From Methanofollis liminatans DSM 4140 (lineage in GTDB: Archaea; Halobacteriota; Methanomicrobia; Methanomicrobiales; Methanofollaceae): a stretch of 64,000 nucleotides of DNA. Location of the stretch: the NCBI RefSeq assembly GCF_000275865.1, contig NZ_CM001555.1, positions 1 through 64,000 of the forward strand, in the 5' to 3' direction. The notes under the pieces were generated by a model, which did not search any database, had not been told where the DNA came from, and saw only the letters and a program-made list of their open reading frames with translations. The position numbers and the translations under genes were made by a program. Positions 42,185-52,156 of this stretch are shown piece after piece (positions within the stretch are counted from its first letter, which is position 1; each line of letters starts with the position of its first letter).

Positions 42185-45100
42185 TCACGAGACGGTGAAG
42201 TAGTTGAGATCGGGATCGCCGGTGAGTACGACGGTGAGGACATGGACGCCGGAGGAGAGCGTGCACGTCCCGCTCACTGTCGTATAGGTGTTCCAGGATC
42301 CCGTGGCCGGGATCGGGATCGTGCAGGCGTCGACGCCGTCAACCCGGAGGGTGATCGAACTCCCGCTATATCGCGAGGCGACCCGGAACGAGGCGGTATA
42401 GGTTCCGGGCGTCTCGACATTCACGGTGTAGCGCAGCCATTCCCCGGTTGCCGTCCATCCCACATTGTAGCCCCCTTCTGATTTGCACACCTGGATGTCC
42501 ACGTCGTCGGTCCGGTAGGCCCCGCCGGAGTTCCCGGACGTCGTGTCGTAATACCCGACGCCAGAACCCCCGGTGTTATAGTCCTCGGCCTGGATACGGC
42601 CGGGGAGAGACGGATAGGGGCTCGGCGTGGGTGTTGGAGTCGGGGTCGGAGTTGGGGTCGGAGTTGGAGTTGGAGTTGGGGTCGGGGTCGGGGTCGGAGT
42701 TGGGGTTGGAGTCGGGGTCGGAGTCGGGGTCGGAGTCGGGGTCGGGGTGCTGGCGGCCACAAACTCCATATAGGAAATATCAGGGTCGCCGGAGAATACG
42801 AGGGTCAGAACATGGACGCCGGAGGAGAGCGTGCACGTCTTGCTCACCGTCGTATAGGAACTCCAGGAGCTCGTGGCCGGGACCGCAAACGTGCAGGCGT
42901 CGACACCATCAACCCGGAGGGTGATGGAACTCCCGGTGTACGGGGAGGCGACCAGGAACGAGACGGTGTAGGTGCCGGACGTCTCGACATCGACGGTGTA
43001 CTTCAGCCACTCCCCGGTCGCAGTCCAGCCCACGCTGTAACCGCCGTCGGCAGAGCATACCTGGAGGTCCACATCGTCATTACGGTACACGCCGCCGCGG
43101 TTGCCGGACGTCGTGTCATAATACCCGACACCAGAACCACCGCTGTTATAGTCCTCGGCCTGGATACGGCCGGGGATGGAGGAGTAGGGGACCGGCGTTG
43201 GTGTGGGCGTTGGTGTGGGCGTTGGTGTGGGCGTTGGTGTGGGCGTTGGCGTGGGTGTCGGAGTAGGCGTGGTCGGGGTGGGCAGCCGCGTCTTCAGCGC
43301 CTGATACCATTTCCCCGAGATCAACTTCTCTCCCGCAGCGTTCGGGTGGCAACCGTCTATGGTGTGCACAGAAGGATCAAAGCCGGTCCACTGGTCAACC
43401 ACGATCACCGGGGATCTGGACGTCGATTTTTCCGCCGCAAGGGCCGGGATCCGGTTATTGAAGACGATGACATTGTTGTGGCCGGCCTCGTTCGCGGCAG
43501 GATCTTCCTGATTACCCGGGATGATCTTTGCTACAAATATCTTCACGTCCGGGTTGTCGGCCCTGAGAACATCAATGATCTCTTCGACTCCGTCGATGAG
43601 CTGATCAAGATACCACTTGTCCTTCACCGGATCAATCGACCATGTCTTCCAGAGGAGATCGTTCGTGCCGATGTGCAGGAGCACATAATCGGCCTTATAC
43701 TCCAGAACCCAGTCGGAAAGGTCTCCGACAGCAGGGTGACCGGTATCGCCGTACAGGATCTCGCCGATACGATACCCACCGTGCCCCTCGTGATCAGAAT
43801 CAAAATTTGAGTACAGGGGCGGATGGCACTCCATCGTCACACCGTAGCAGGTGCCGACCATCACGTCCTCGGTCGGGCTCTGCGTATATCCCCCATTATA
43901 GAGCGCTTGACAGAGCCAGTAGCGGTAGCTCGCGCTTCCGTCAAGGGCTGCAGTGATGGAATCGCCGAGCGGCAGGATGCGGTACGAAACCGTGGATGTC
44001 GCAGTGGCAGTGGCCAGGGAGAGCGTGGAGGTCTCAAACGGTTCTGAGGAGATTTCGGGATCATAGCCAGCGCGTTTTGGGATGTCGTCCTCCCAGACCC
44101 GGCCAGGTACTTTATACATCTTCGAGGGGGCCATGAGGGCCACTCGATCGTAGGCGGGTGTGTCGCCGACCTGGACAGGCGTGTCGCGGATGCCGTCTCC
44201 ATCGGCATCATGATCTCTGGCAGCCTCGCCCCAGTAGTTGCCGATATGGCCGGTGTGCTCAGCGCCGGCATACTGGTACACGATCTCATCAGGAGACTCC
44301 CACAGGTCTTCTGAGCCTTTATCTCTGGATTCGGCATCCAGCGTATTGTCCGCGGAATCGTTCGTGAAGATCCAGTCCAGGGAATCATCATCATCCTCAT
44401 CGTCGTCTGAGTCTCCACCTCTGGAGTCGGCGTTCAGCGTATTGTCGGCGAAATCGTTCATGAAGATGCGATTTTGAGAATCCCCCACCACGATCCCGAC
44501 GCGGCAGTCGTGGACGGTATTTCCAACAATCCGGTTGCAGGAAGAAGACCGGGCATCGATCCCGGCTCCACCCTTGTTTGCATCAACGGTATTGCTGTAA
44601 ATATAATTGTCAGCCGTTTTTACAACAGATATCCCTCCTCCTGTAACAGCGTTATTCTCGACAAGGTTGTCATAAGACTCTGAAAGGACAATGTCGCCAT
44701 CCAGTATCGTGTTCCCGGAGATTGTAATCTTTGTCCCCCTGAATACCCGGACACTGCCCTCATCCAGCGTGTTGCCGGTGATCTCTGTTCCACCGCTTCT
44801 GACGCCCAGATTGATATCGCCACCGCCGACGATGTTGTTCCTGATGACGTTCTTGCTGGAGAGCACCTTTATTGCAGCATTCGAGGACTTTGAACCCGGA
44901 TTTCGAACGGAAAAACCCTCGAAGGTAACGCTGTCTGAGAGGATGGTTACAACACTCCCTTTCCCCCCACCATCGATGACAGGAGGACCGCCCCCGCTGT
45001 CCACGCCCCTGAGGGTCAGCGGCACGGCGATCTGCAGCGAGCCGCGGTAGGTGCCGCTCTTCACCTCGATTACGTCCCCGGGGGACGCCGCATCCACGAT

Positions 45101-45217
45101 ATCCTGGAGGTCGTCACCGTCAGAGACAACCCGGGCGTCCCATCCCTGTACTCCCGAAGAGAGCAACGCCAACAACAGGATAGACACTATTGATAAAAAT
45201 CTCCCATTCACACTCAT
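42185..45217 (-). CDS. Secreted modular protein: beta-helix, SGNH hydrolase and two carbohydrate-binding modules
   Basis: 1010 residues. Signal peptide (1-25), then a NosD/parallel beta-helix domain (about 30-370) with N-x-I-x-x-N-x-V repeats and an acidic [10 protein letters not shown] insert. An SGNH esterase domain follows (about 415-640): L-G-D-S-I-T near 419, H-I-G-T-N-D near 512, and D-G-C-H-P-N near 622 supply Ser, Gly/Asn and Asp/His of the catalytic site. Then two CBM6/35-like modules (679-820, 870-1010), each preceded by a (T-P)n linker. Expected to sit outside the cell and to deacylate or bind glycans. Start at 45217 chosen for the signal peptide and GGGGTGCGG upstream. No C-terminal anchor. 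Confidence 0.82.
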   Translation of the reverse strand: MSVNGRFLSIVSILLLALLSSGVQGWDARVVSDGDDLQDIVDAASPGDVIEVKSGTYRGSLQIAVPLTLRGVDSGGGPPVIDGGGKGSVVTILSDSVTFEGFSVRNPGSKSSNAAIKVLSSKNVIRNNIVGGGDINLGVRSGGTEITGNTLDEGSVRVFRGTKITISGNTILDGDIVLSESYDNLVENNAVTGGGISVVKTADNYIYSNTVDANKGGAGIDARSSSCNRIVGNTVHDCRVGIVVGDSQNRIFMNDFADNTLNADSRGGDSDDDEDDDDSLDWIFTNDSADNTLDAESRDKGSEDLWESPDEIVYQYAGAEHTGHIGNYWGEAARDHDADGDGIRDTPVQVGDTPAYDRVALMAPSKMYKVPGRVWEDDIPKRAGYDPEISSEPFETSTLSLATATATSTVSYRILPLGDSITAALDGSASYRYWLCQALYNGGYTQSPTEDVMVGTCYGVTMECHPPLYSNFDSDHEGHGGYRIGEILYGDTGHPAVGDLSDWVLEYKADYVLLHIGTNDLLWKTWSIDPVKDKWYLDQLIDGVEEIIDVLRADNPDVKIFVAKIIPGNQEDPAANEAGHNNVIVFNNRIPALAAEKSTSRSPVIVVDQWTGFDPSVHTIDGCHPNAAGEKLISGKWYQALKTRLPTPTTPTPTPTPTPTPTPTPTPTPTPTPTPVPYSSIPGRIQAEDYNSGGSGVGYYDTTSGNRGGVYRNDDVDLQVCSADGGYSVGWTATGEWLKYTVDVETSGTYTVSFLVASPYTGSSITLRVDGVDACTFAVPATSSWSSYTTVSKTCTLSSGVHVLTLVFSGDPDISYMEFVAASTPTPTPTPTPTPTPTPTPTPTPTPTPTPTPTPTPTPTPTPTPSPYPSLPGRIQAEDYNTGGSGVGYYDTTSGNSGGAYRTDDVDIQVCKSEGGYNVGWTATGEWLRYTVNVETPGTYTASFRVASRYSGSSITLRVDGVDACTIPIPATGSWNTYTTVSGTCTLSSGVHVLTVVLTGDPDLNYFTVS
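42188..43180 (-). repeat. Two homologous carbohydrate-binding-module repeats
   Basis: Units at about 42758-43180 (first in the protein) and 42188-42607 (second), each coding [12 protein letters not shown] through a final strand, with many identical blocks at DNA level. They indicate internal duplication. Confidence 0.75.
42618..42752 (-). repeat. Thr-Pro linker, degenerate 6-bp repeats
   Basis: About 135 bases of a 6-base GTNGGN-type unit on the plus strand, coding an uninterrupted T-P repeat. The repetitive tract is prone to length change. Confidence 0.8.
43195..43254 (-). repeat. 12-bp tandem repeat in the first Thr-Pro linker
   Basis: Four exact copies of a 12-mer (GCGTTGGTGTGG, plus strand) at 43195-43242 and a fifth with one change at 43243-43254, in frame, so copy number can vary without frameshift. 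Confidence 0.8.
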
Positions 45218-45814
45218 CCGCACCCCTGCCCGACAAAATACGAATATATCCGAATATACCGCCATAAAATCCACGGATTTTCCTGTAAATCATTTCATAC
45301 ACGCTCATCGACGACAATGCACATACCCACCGCATCCACTACTGTGCAGGCCATGAAAAGCAACTCGTTCGGGATTTTTCTCCGCATATGCCCCCTCCTC
45401 AAAAAGAACGGGAATAGTCAGGCAAAAATCTGCAAAAAATCCACCCTCAGGTAGCGATCTTCTCCTTTTCTTCATACTCCCCCCCATCTACACCGGCTAA
45501 CTCTATACAACAATATTTAAATATATCGTGGGGTCCGGGCAGCAGGACAATATCCAGAAATGGCTCTGTTAAATGCTTCACAAAACCCGTAGATATTGCC
45601 CGATTATCGACGGAAGTACTTGATATGGCCCCTACCAGGAGCTTTTCAACAGGGCCGCAAAAATAGCATTTAACCCGGGTAACTGCAATGGCCACGGGCC
45701 ACTTACCCCTGCGAGATAAAAGAGTGTTCGCGGACGATATTCCTCACCCCCCCCCCACAAAAAGAGGATGAGTTTCGGTCTGCCCTTTTCGTGAAAGGCC
45801 GCTGCAGGAAAGGA
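45218..45814. other. Intergenic region of about 600 bases, no credible gene
   Basis: Holds AT-rich promoter DNA for the minus-strand modular protein (a TATA-like element near 45245-45255), an inverted-repeat element at 45562-45674 and a run of ten C at 45747-45756. Short open frames here lack family features. Confidence 0.6.
45562..45674. mobile_element. Possible MITE or insertion-sequence remnant with inverted repeats
   Basis: GTTAAATGCT at 45568-45577 is matched perfectly by AGCATTTAAC at 45665-45674, and GGCTCTGTT at 45562-45570 by AACAGGGCC at 45648-45656 with one mismatch. GGCTCTGTT-type ends occur in several insertion-sequence families. There is no transposase frame or certain target duplication. 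Confidence 0.3.
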
Positions 45815-47068
45815 CTACAGCCGCCGGTAATACACCTTCGGCATATCGGGATCGTTCTCGTGGAAGAGGCCCTTGAGATCGATCAGGACCGACCGACCGT
45901 TCAGATAGGTGCTGAGGTCCTGGACGGTCATCTTTCTGAACTGCTCGTGGGCGACCGCGGCGATCACACAGTCAAATTTCCCCTCCATCTCGTCCAGCGC
46001 CCTGACCCCGAACGCCTCCACCTCGCGCCTGCTCAGCAGGGGGTCGTAGCCATAGACATTGACACCGAAACTCTTCAGCTCCTGCACCACCTCGCGGACC
46101 GGGCTCTCGCGAGTGTCCGGGACATCCTCTTTGTAGGTGAGGCCCATGATCAGGGCATCAGATCCCTTGATCACCTTTCCAACATCGTTAAGGCCCCTTA
46201 TCGCCATATCAGCAACATATTCGGCCATATGATCGTTGATCGCCCGCCCGGCAAGGATCACCTGGGGGTGATACCCGAGCTCTTTCGCTTTATACACCAG
46301 GTAATAGGGGTCGACCGGGATGCAGTGCCCGCCGACAAGACCGGGATTGAACCTGATGAAGTTCCATTTTGTGGAAGCGGCTTCGAGAACGGCCTGCGTA
46401 TCCATGTTCATTTTGTGGAAGATGATCGTGAGTTCGTTCATCAGGGCGATGTTGAGGTCCCGCTGGATGTTCTCGATCACCTTTGCGCCCTCTGCCGTCC
46501 TGATGTCCTTCGCCCGATAAACAGTGGTGATCAGCCCGTATAACGCTGATAAGGCGTTGGTCGTCTCTTCGTCCATACCGGAGACGATCTTGGTGATCCG
46601 GTCGAGCGAGTGGGCCTCGTCGCCCGGATTTATTCGCTCGGGAGAGTAGCCGATCTTGAAGTCGACGCCGCACCTGAGCCCTGACTCCTTTTCCAGGATC
46701 CTGCAGACCAGATCCTCGGTCACACCCGGGTACACCGTCGATTCGAGCACCACGACCGCTCCCGGTTTCAGGTTTTTCCCGACGGTCGAGGCAGCGGACT
46801 CGACATAATAGAGATCCGGTTCTCTGGACTTTTTCACCGGCGTCGGGACGCAGATCAACACAAAATCAGCCTCCCTGATAAGAGAGGGGTCGGTCGTGAA
46901 AGCGATGGCGTCGTTTTTGTTCTTGAGTGAAGCGATCTTCGCCCCGTCAACGTCGTAACCGATCGTCTTTATGTGTCGGGAAAAGGCCTCTGCAAGAGGA
47001 AAACCTACATATCCCAGTCCGACTACGCAAACAGTTTTGTCTCTGATATCATCTGGTACGTGAACCAT
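45815..47068 (-). CDS. UDP-N-acetyl-hexosamine 6-dehydrogenase type nucleotide-sugar dehydrogenase
   Basis: 417 residues. NAD site V-C-V-V-G-L-G-Y-V-G-F-P-L-A near 13-26; the loop G-Y-S-P-E-R-I-N-P-G-D near 150-160, typical of the WbpA/TviB/WbpO branch; and the catalytic Cys in G-G-H-C-I-P-V-D-P-Y-Y near 250-260. It oxidises C6 of a UDP-HexNAc to the uronic acid, feeding the glycan made in this locus. ATG at 47068 follows GGGGGGACG; the extension to 47101 lacks family character. Its promoter core is identical to that of the glycosyltransferase cluster. Confidence 0.88.
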   Translation of the reverse strand: MVHVPDDIRDKTVCVVGLGYVGFPLAEAFSRHIKTIGYDVDGAKIASLKNKNDAIAFTTDPSLIREADFVLICVPTPVKKSREPDLYYVESAASTVGKNLKPGAVVVLESTVYPGVTEDLVCRILEKESGLRCGVDFKIGYSPERINPGDEAHSLDRITKIVSGMDEETTNALSALYGLITTVYRAKDIRTAEGAKVIENIQRDLNIALMNELTIIFHKMNMDTQAVLEAASTKWNFIRFNPGLVGGHCIPVDPYYLVYKAKELGYHPQVILAGRAINDHMAEYVADMAIRGLNDVGKVIKGSDALIMGLTYKEDVPDTRESPVREVVQELKSFGVNVYGYDPLLSRREVEAFGVRALDEMEGKFDCVIAAVAHEQFRKMTVQDLSTYLNGRSVLIDLKGLFHENDPDMPKVYYRRL

Positions 47069-47106
47069 ATCGTCCCCCCGGACCAACAGGGAGATACTCA
47101 AATTAA

Positions 47107-47121
47107 TATATAAATATTTGC
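47107..47121 (-). promoter_or_regulatory. BRE/TATA core of the nucleotide-sugar dehydrogenase gene
   Basis: The minus strand reads GCAAATATTTATATA, identical to 34009-34023. It lies about 40 bases before the ATG, which predicts a leader of about 15 bases. Confidence 0.6.
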
Positions 47122-47246
47122 ATTATTTGATGACCAGATGCAGCAAAACTATGCCTGATAAAACATCCTGCAAGACAGATATCCGAATCTAAACTCCTCT
47201 AAGAGTTCAATAGAGGCAGGGATGATAAAGAACCCTCTTTATTCAT

Positions 47247-48542
47247 TCAGTATCTCACGGAGTAGAGATGGCCTCGCTCACCGTAAAATCTATATAGAGG
47301 CCCTATCTTCTCCACGGCGCACCTGACCTCCGTCTCTCCCGGGGAGAGATCGGTCACCACCACCGCCCCGTCATCGGCCCGGTCAGACCGGAAGGTGAGG
47401 GTATGATTGTACCGGCACGCCTGCAGGTCGACATAATAGGTGGTCTCGTCGATCTGTCCGGTCCGGATCGCAGGTCCGTCGAGATGCCAGGCAGACGCCT
47501 CCCCGAGGGTCATAAACGCCACCCCTTTGTCCCCGAGGTAGTCTATCACCCCCTCGAACTGCTCTGTTCGGGTGGTATTGAGAGTCCCGTCATCGTTAAG
47601 AAATGTCCAGTCATGCAGGTACAGGAGATAATACTCCTCAGAAGAAGCCTCGAACTCCTCAAAACTCCGGGTGAACTCCTCGAAACTCCGGTGGGACACC
47701 ATGGTGTATCCGGTCTCATATTCGAAACTGCTGATGAAATTGGTCAGATAACACGGATAACCGATCATATCGGTGATGGTGGTATAGCCAAGCATTCTGG
47801 CGGCACGGGAGGTGTCAGCATTCCCGCTCCCCTGGGGGGGCACGAAGGATACCGGGCGGCAGTCCAGCACCTCCGTCATGATGGCGGTGCTGCATTCGAT
47901 CAGCCTGTACTGCTCATCATACGGCAGGGGAAAGAACGCCTCATGCGCATACCCGTGGGTCGCAAATTCCACCCGGTTTCGATCGAGCGTATTCAAAAAA
48001 TCGACGGTAGCAGGGTTGTCGGAGAGGTGCGCCGGGATTATCGAAAGGGTGATGCTGATGTCTTTTTCCTCTGCAAGATCGGCAATCCACCGGAGGGAGG
48101 ACAGGGAAGTATCGGCACCGATGTCGTCGTCCCGTATGATGACTTTCTTCGCATAAAAGGGGTTGTCCTGGTCCATGGAAGTCATCATCAGATACCCGGT
48201 TTCCAGATCTTCGCTCCATTTCGTATGGAGCAGGGCCGTCTGGTGGATCAGTGCATACGAAGTGAGGGCCAGCATGCCGGCAAGAAATACCACCAGAAGG
48301 ATGAGAATCACCGCTTCTGCCTTTCTGAGCCCGGTCTGCCCCTGCCCCAGAGATCTTTTCCTGGCAACGATGAGCAGGAGCCCGAGAGCGAGGAGGATCG
48401 TCCCGGGAACCAGTAGCAAAACAACGATCCCACGGAGATCCAGGTGCGGGAAGGTGCCGGCAAAACCCGGGGCTATACCGGCGACGGCAATGATGAAACC
48501 CGCCAGAAAAACCCCCCCATAGAATCGGCGGCGATCATCCAT
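47247..48542 (-). CDS. Membrane-anchored polysaccharide deacetylase-like protein
   Basis: 431 residues. Three membrane helices (about 8-25, 36-58, 72-95) are followed by an extracytoplasmic domain. I-I-R-D-D-D-I-G near 139-146 gives the Asp pair, and A-T-H-G-Y-A-H-E near 198-205 gives the H-x3-H site, as in the NodB/DUF2334 group of polysaccharide deacetylases; F-V-P-P-Q-G near 238 and L-Y-L-H-D-W near 312 complete the barrel. It should act on secreted glycans by removing N-acetyl groups. Start near a GGGAGGGAGG element (ATG at 48545 or 48542). Confidence 0.7.
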   Translation of the reverse strand: MDDRRRFYGGVFLAGFIIAVAGIAPGFAGTFPHLDLRGIVVLLLVPGTILLALGLLLIVARKRSLGQGQTGLRKAEAVILILLVVFLAGMLALTSYALIHQTALLHTKWSEDLETGYLMMTSMDQDNPFYAKKVIIRDDDIGADTSLSSLRWIADLAEEKDISITLSIIPAHLSDNPATVDFLNTLDRNRVEFATHGYAHEAFFPLPYDEQYRLIECSTAIMTEVLDCRPVSFVPPQGSGNADTSRAARMLGYTTITDMIGYPCYLTNFISSFEYETGYTMVSHRSFEEFTRSFEEFEASSEEYYLLYLHDWTFLNDDGTLNTTRTEQFEGVIDYLGDKGVAFMTLGEASAWHLDGPAIRTGQIDETTYYVDLQACRYNHTLTFRSDRADDGAVVVTDLSPGETEVRCAVEKIGPLYRFYGERGHLYSVRY

Positions 48543-48671
48543 CATCCTCCCTCCCTGTTTCCGCCAATATATATGCTTTTTGAAGCATGCAGATCCTGCA
48601 GGAGCCGGACCGAAAAAGAGGAAAATTGACAATATTCAACTTTTTTTATTTTTTCATATAATATGGTCGTT

Positions 48672-49778
48672 TCACCTCACGCCGCGCCGTCCTCCCTGAC
48701 CGGCGAGTGGCAGGCGGCAGGCGGCATGATAGCCGCAGATCACCTGTATGCTCTCACCAAAGGCGGCGTCGAGCGCCGGATCGCCGGTGTCCACGAAGAG
48801 AAGAGGAGTGGCTGCACATTTCTGCGGGGTCGCCACCACGATCACGTTTTCCGGGCCCGCGGCACGGACGACCGCAGGGCTGATCTGCTGGGTCCCCCGC
48901 CCCAGCACCGAGCCCTGAGCCCCTATGGGGCTGACGATGATCCGGCAGCGCCCGGCCGTACCTACATGGGCGAGAAGGGTGCGTTCGTCTGCATCGGCGG
49001 CCACAACCCGGCCGTCCCTGATCACATCCACACCGAGGAGCGTCTTTGGAAGGCCGAGGGCCCGGGCGATCGCCGCGGTGGTGCTGCCCGCACCGAGAAC
49101 AGTGGTGCCGCCGCTCAGGATCAGGTCGGCCATAAACCGGGCGATGCCGTCCAGGGCCGCAGACTCGTCCCCGGAAATGACGGTCTTCGAACCCTGGACC
49201 AGCCCCCTCAGGGTCGGAGTGCGCACCAGGGCATGGAGGCGGGCCCGCAACTCTCCCCTCCGGTAGGCATCCTCGTCGATATCCATCACCTCGGCCTCCC
49301 GCAGATCGAAGGCGCCGGTAAGGATGGCGGCGACCTCACCGGGCCTGAGCGCAAAGACCCCGGAGAACATCTTTACACCGGCAGGAATGCCCAGGATCGG
49401 GGTCCCACCCGCGGCCGCCGCCACGTCCCGTGCCGTCCCGTCCCCGCCGCAGAAAAGGATGATATCGGCGCCATGCGCCACAAAGGCATGGACAGCACCC
49501 AGGGTGTCGGCGGCGGTGGTCCCGTCGGCTTCAGGTCGATAGACGACCTGGTAGTCGTATATCCCGGCCTGCTCAAGGGCTTCGGCACCCATCGGCGCGG
49601 CAGAGGTGACAAAACGTATGCCTGAACCCCGCAGAGGAGCCAGCGCTTCGACCGCACGCTCGCGGGAAACCGGCACGGCCCCGCGGCGGGCGGCCTCGGC
49701 GACCATCCCATCGGTGCCCTTCAGGGCGACCGTGCCGCCGAGACCCGCAACAGGGTTGAGGAGAAAACCGACCAGCAT
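48672..49778 (-). CDS. ATP-NAD kinase-like protein (COG3199)
   Basis: 368 residues. The NAD/diacylglycerol kinase signature G-G-D-G-T-A-R at 111-117 and the start L-L-N-P-V-A-G-L-G-G (6-15) match the archaeal COG3199 branch predicted to phosphorylate NAD; D-I-D-E-D-A-Y-R near 164 and G-A-G-S-T-T near 232 are also in place. The reaction is NAD plus ATP to NADP, though the branch is divergent and other acceptors are possible. It sits in the middle of the glycan locus but has no evident glycan role. ATG at 49778 follows GATAGGT. Confidence 0.78.
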   Translation of the reverse strand: MLVGFLLNPVAGLGGTVALKGTDGMVAEAARRGAVPVSRERAVEALAPLRGSGIRFVTSAAPMGAEALEQAGIYDYQVVYRPEADGTTAADTLGAVHAFVAHGADIILFCGGDGTARDVAAAAGGTPILGIPAGVKMFSGVFALRPGEVAAILTGAFDLREAEVMDIDEDAYRRGELRARLHALVRTPTLRGLVQGSKTVISGDESAALDGIARFMADLILSGGTTVLGAGSTTAAIARALGLPKTLLGVDVIRDGRVVAADADERTLLAHVGTAGRCRIIVSPIGAQGSVLGRGTQQISPAVVRAAGPENVIVVATPQKCAATPLLFVDTGDPALDAAFGESIQVICGYHAACRLPLAGQGGRRGVR

Positions 49779-49883
49779 ACCTATCTCTCTCCCCGGGGAG
49801 CGATGAAGCCTTCGCGGCAGGATCGTCGGGCCTGCCCGCCCCTCTTCGTGCAAAAACGGACCGGTTGAAAGTCTGCGATAGGG

Positions 49884-49890
49884 TTATATA
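49884..49890 (+). promoter_or_regulatory. TATA box for the GT2 gene at 49981
   Basis: TTATATA in the divergent gap; a transcript would begin near 49912 and have a leader of about 70 bases. Confidence 0.4.
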
Positions 49891-49980
49891 GTGGCAATAT
49901 ACTATCCGGGGAATTGACCGTTGATACGCGATATGCCGCCAGAAATCGGCAGGCGCCAGCAGTCGGAGAGGGAAGATAGC

Positions 49981-50952
49981 ATGTGTATGGAGGGGCACAG
50001 TGCCAGGTGTGAGAATGCGTTATCGGATCTTTCAGGAACGTCGTCAAAAGTCTCTGTGGTCATCCCCCTCTACAACAAACGCCCCTATATCGAACGGACA
50101 ATTCGCTCCGTCCTCTCCCAGACCATTCAGGACTTCGAGATCGTCGTCGTCGACGACGGGTCGCAGGATGGCGGCGCCGATATTGTCAGAGCGATCGACG
50201 ACCGGCGCATCCGCCTGATCAGTCAGGAAAACCGCGGCGTCTCCGCTGCAAGAAACCGCGGGGTGCATGAGGCGACTTCAGACTTTATTGCATTTCTGGA
50301 TGCAGACGACGAGTGGAGGCCCACCTTCCTCGAAACGATCCTGAGACTGCGGATGCGCTATCCTGGAGCAGGGATCTACGCAACCGACCGCCTGAACTGC
50401 AGACCTGACGGCAGGACGAAAGCCTGCCGCTATATCAGGATCCCGCCGGCCCCGTGGGAAGGATTGCTGCCAGGATATTTCATCACCGCAGGGTCTTCAG
50501 ATCAACCGATCTGCTCCTCTGTGATAGGCATACCAAAACAGGTGCTCGAAGAGGTCGGAGGGTTCCCGGTGGGGGTCAGAATCGGGGAAGACCTCATCAC
50601 ATGGTTCAATATCGCCCTGAAATACCCGATCGCCTTCAGCAGGGAGATCGGTGCGGTCTACCACATGGAAGCTGAAAACCGCACCGATAAACAGGCCAGG
50701 GATAAAACGTGGAGACTTAACCTGATAACGAGAATAGAGGAGGCGATCAGGAACGGCGAGGTGCCCGTGGAAAAAATAAACGAGGTGCAGGAGTATCTGG
50801 CCGTCTACCAGATCGGCATGGCATGGCACTATATACGCTCGGGCAGGACCGGGGAGGCGCGCACTATCCTATCCAGGTGCAGGACAGAACTGCTGAAAAA
50901 GGATAGGAGGGTGATGTATTTCCGCACATTTCTACCGGCGCCGTTCAGATGA
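49981..50952 (+). CDS. Family 2 glycosyltransferase
   Basis: 323 residues. V-S-V-V-I-P-L-Y-N-K near 24-33, V-V-V-D-D-G-S-Q-D-G near 55-64, N-R-G-V-S-A-A-R-N near 83-91, and F-L-D-A-D-D-E-W near 103-110, the D-x-D metal site of GT-A enzymes. The C-terminal about 80 residues are helical. ATG at 49981 follows GAGAGGGAAG; the upstream in-frame ATG at 49921 adds a basic segment without family character. No membrane helix, so it probably works at the membrane surface on lipid-linked acceptors. Convergent with the following beta-helix gene. Confidence 0.85.
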   Translation: MCMEGHSARCENALSDLSGTSSKVSVVIPLYNKRPYIERTIRSVLSQTIQDFEIVVVDDGSQDGGADIVRAIDDRRIRLISQENRGVSAARNRGVHEATSDFIAFLDADDEWRPTFLETILRLRMRYPGAGIYATDRLNCRPDGRTKACRYIRIPPAPWEGLLPGYFITAGSSDQPICSSVIGIPKQVLEEVGGFPVGVRIGEDLITWFNIALKYPIAFSREIGAVYHMEAENRTDKQARDKTWRLNLITRIEEAIRNGEVPVEKINEVQEYLAVYQIGMAWHYIRSGRTGEARTILSRCRTELLKKDRRVMYFRTFLPAPFR

Positions 50953-50977
50953 TCCACCGGGGCGCCTGATCACGCCT

Positions 50978-52057
50978 TCAGGGGCGTTCATCGGCATATG
51001 TGACGGTATACTCCTCTCCTGGATACGCAAGCGGGAATTGATCGACGCCTGATGATTCCCCTACCATATAGGCATCTTCAAGAACGCCGTCCCCGTCCAT
51101 GTCAGTGCCGGTGTGGTCATCCCAGTAATTGCCAGGAGTGCCGACAAATGCGGAGCCGTTGAAGAGGTACGTCACCGGATCCGAAGACGACCAGAGATCG
51201 CAGCCTCCGGAGAGATCAACCGATGCAACGTGTACCGTATTATTAACGAAGGTGTTCAGATAGACCTGATTGGCAGACTCACCGGTCCTGAACCCGCACC
51301 CGCAGTCCCTGATTACATTGCCCGCGATGATGTTGCAGAACGATCGCCGCACATCGACGGCGCACCCGTCAGGGTTGTCCGAGATAGTATTGTTGAAGAA
51401 GGCGCCATCAGCGACGTTCACCAGAGTGAGTCCCCCCCCGGCGATCAGATTGTCCCTGACCGTCAGGTCATAGGAGCGGTAGAGTGCAATGCTCCCGTTC
51501 AGGAGGATATTCCCGCGAACGGTCATGACCGTACCGAACACGATGGTGATATTTCCCCCTTCAAGGACGTTATCGCAGATCGAATTGCCCCCGCTGCGGA
51601 CAGTCAGCAGGATATCCCCCCCGATGATCGTGTTGTTTGAAATGACATTCCTGTCCGAGAGAACCGTGACGCCAGAGCCGTTCACCACAAACCCATCCAG
51701 CGATATGCCGGCCCCCGAGAGGGTGAATAGACTCCCGGAACCGTTGCCGCACACCACCGGCATTCCACCGCCGGTATCGATCCCGCGGAGTTCCAGCGCC
51801 CTGTCCACGTCTATGGTCTCATAATAGGTGCCGCTCTCTACCAGCACCTGATCGCCGGGGTTCGCCCGCGCCACCGCCTCTCCGATACTCCCGCTCTCGT
51901 TGACGATGTGGATCGTCGGAGCACCCGCTACGGTCTCATCATATAGCCACGGATCCAGGGTTTCATCGACGATATGAATATCCTCTGCATACACCGCCGG
52001 CGTCAGGCAGAAGAGCAGCATCACACCGGCAAGAAGCAGTCCCCCCATTGCTTTCAT
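50978..52057 (-). CDS. Secreted NosD-type parallel beta-helix protein
   Basis: 359 residues. A signal peptide (1-24), a short unique segment, then about 240 residues of right-handed beta-helix with N-x-I and G-N-x-L repeats (V-S-x-N-T-I-I-G-G-D, I-C-D-N-V-L-E-G-G-N). The end G-N-Y-W-D-D-H-T-G-T-D-M-D-G-D-G-V-L-E-D-A-Y near 310-330 is the calcium-loop-like NosD tail. Paralogous to the N-terminal domain of the 1010-residue protein at 42185: both have the same order of V-I-S-N/V-I-R-N steps. Secreted beta-helix proteins of this type bind or cut polysaccharides; no catalytic triad was recognised. Confidence 0.8.
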   Translation of the reverse strand: MKAMGGLLLAGVMLLFCLTPAVYAEDIHIVDETLDPWLYDETVAGAPTIHIVNESGSIGEAVARANPGDQVLVESGTYYETIDVDRALELRGIDTGGGMPVVCGNGSGSLFTLSGAGISLDGFVVNGSGVTVLSDRNVISNNTIIGGDILLTVRSGGNSICDNVLEGGNITIVFGTVMTVRGNILLNGSIALYRSYDLTVRDNLIAGGGLTLVNVADGAFFNNTISDNPDGCAVDVRRSFCNIIAGNVIRDCGCGFRTGESANQVYLNTFVNNTVHVASVDLSGGCDLWSSSDPVTYLFNGSAFVGTPGNYWDDHTGTDMDGDGVLEDAYMVGESSGVDQFPLAYPGEEYTVTYADERP

Positions 52058-52156
52058 GCTTCCTCCTCATCTCCGAGGATACACCTGTGCATCACATTAT
52101 TTATACCCATCGCGCACCCGGAGAGGAGAGAGAAGCGCCATTCTTTGCCGGCACAG

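Noticed and set aside
42618-43275. CRISPR-like array from the short repeats
   Set aside because: Repeats are contiguous, in frame and code Thr-Pro; there are no unique spacers.
45447-45695. 82-codon minus-strand frame with a C-Y-F-C motif
   Set aside because: It spans the inverted-repeat element, has no ribosome-binding site and no family features; probably chance.
45747-45756. Run of ten C as a phase-variation tract
   Set aside because: It lies outside coding sequence, beyond the 3' end of the neighbouring gene, so slippage would not switch a protein.
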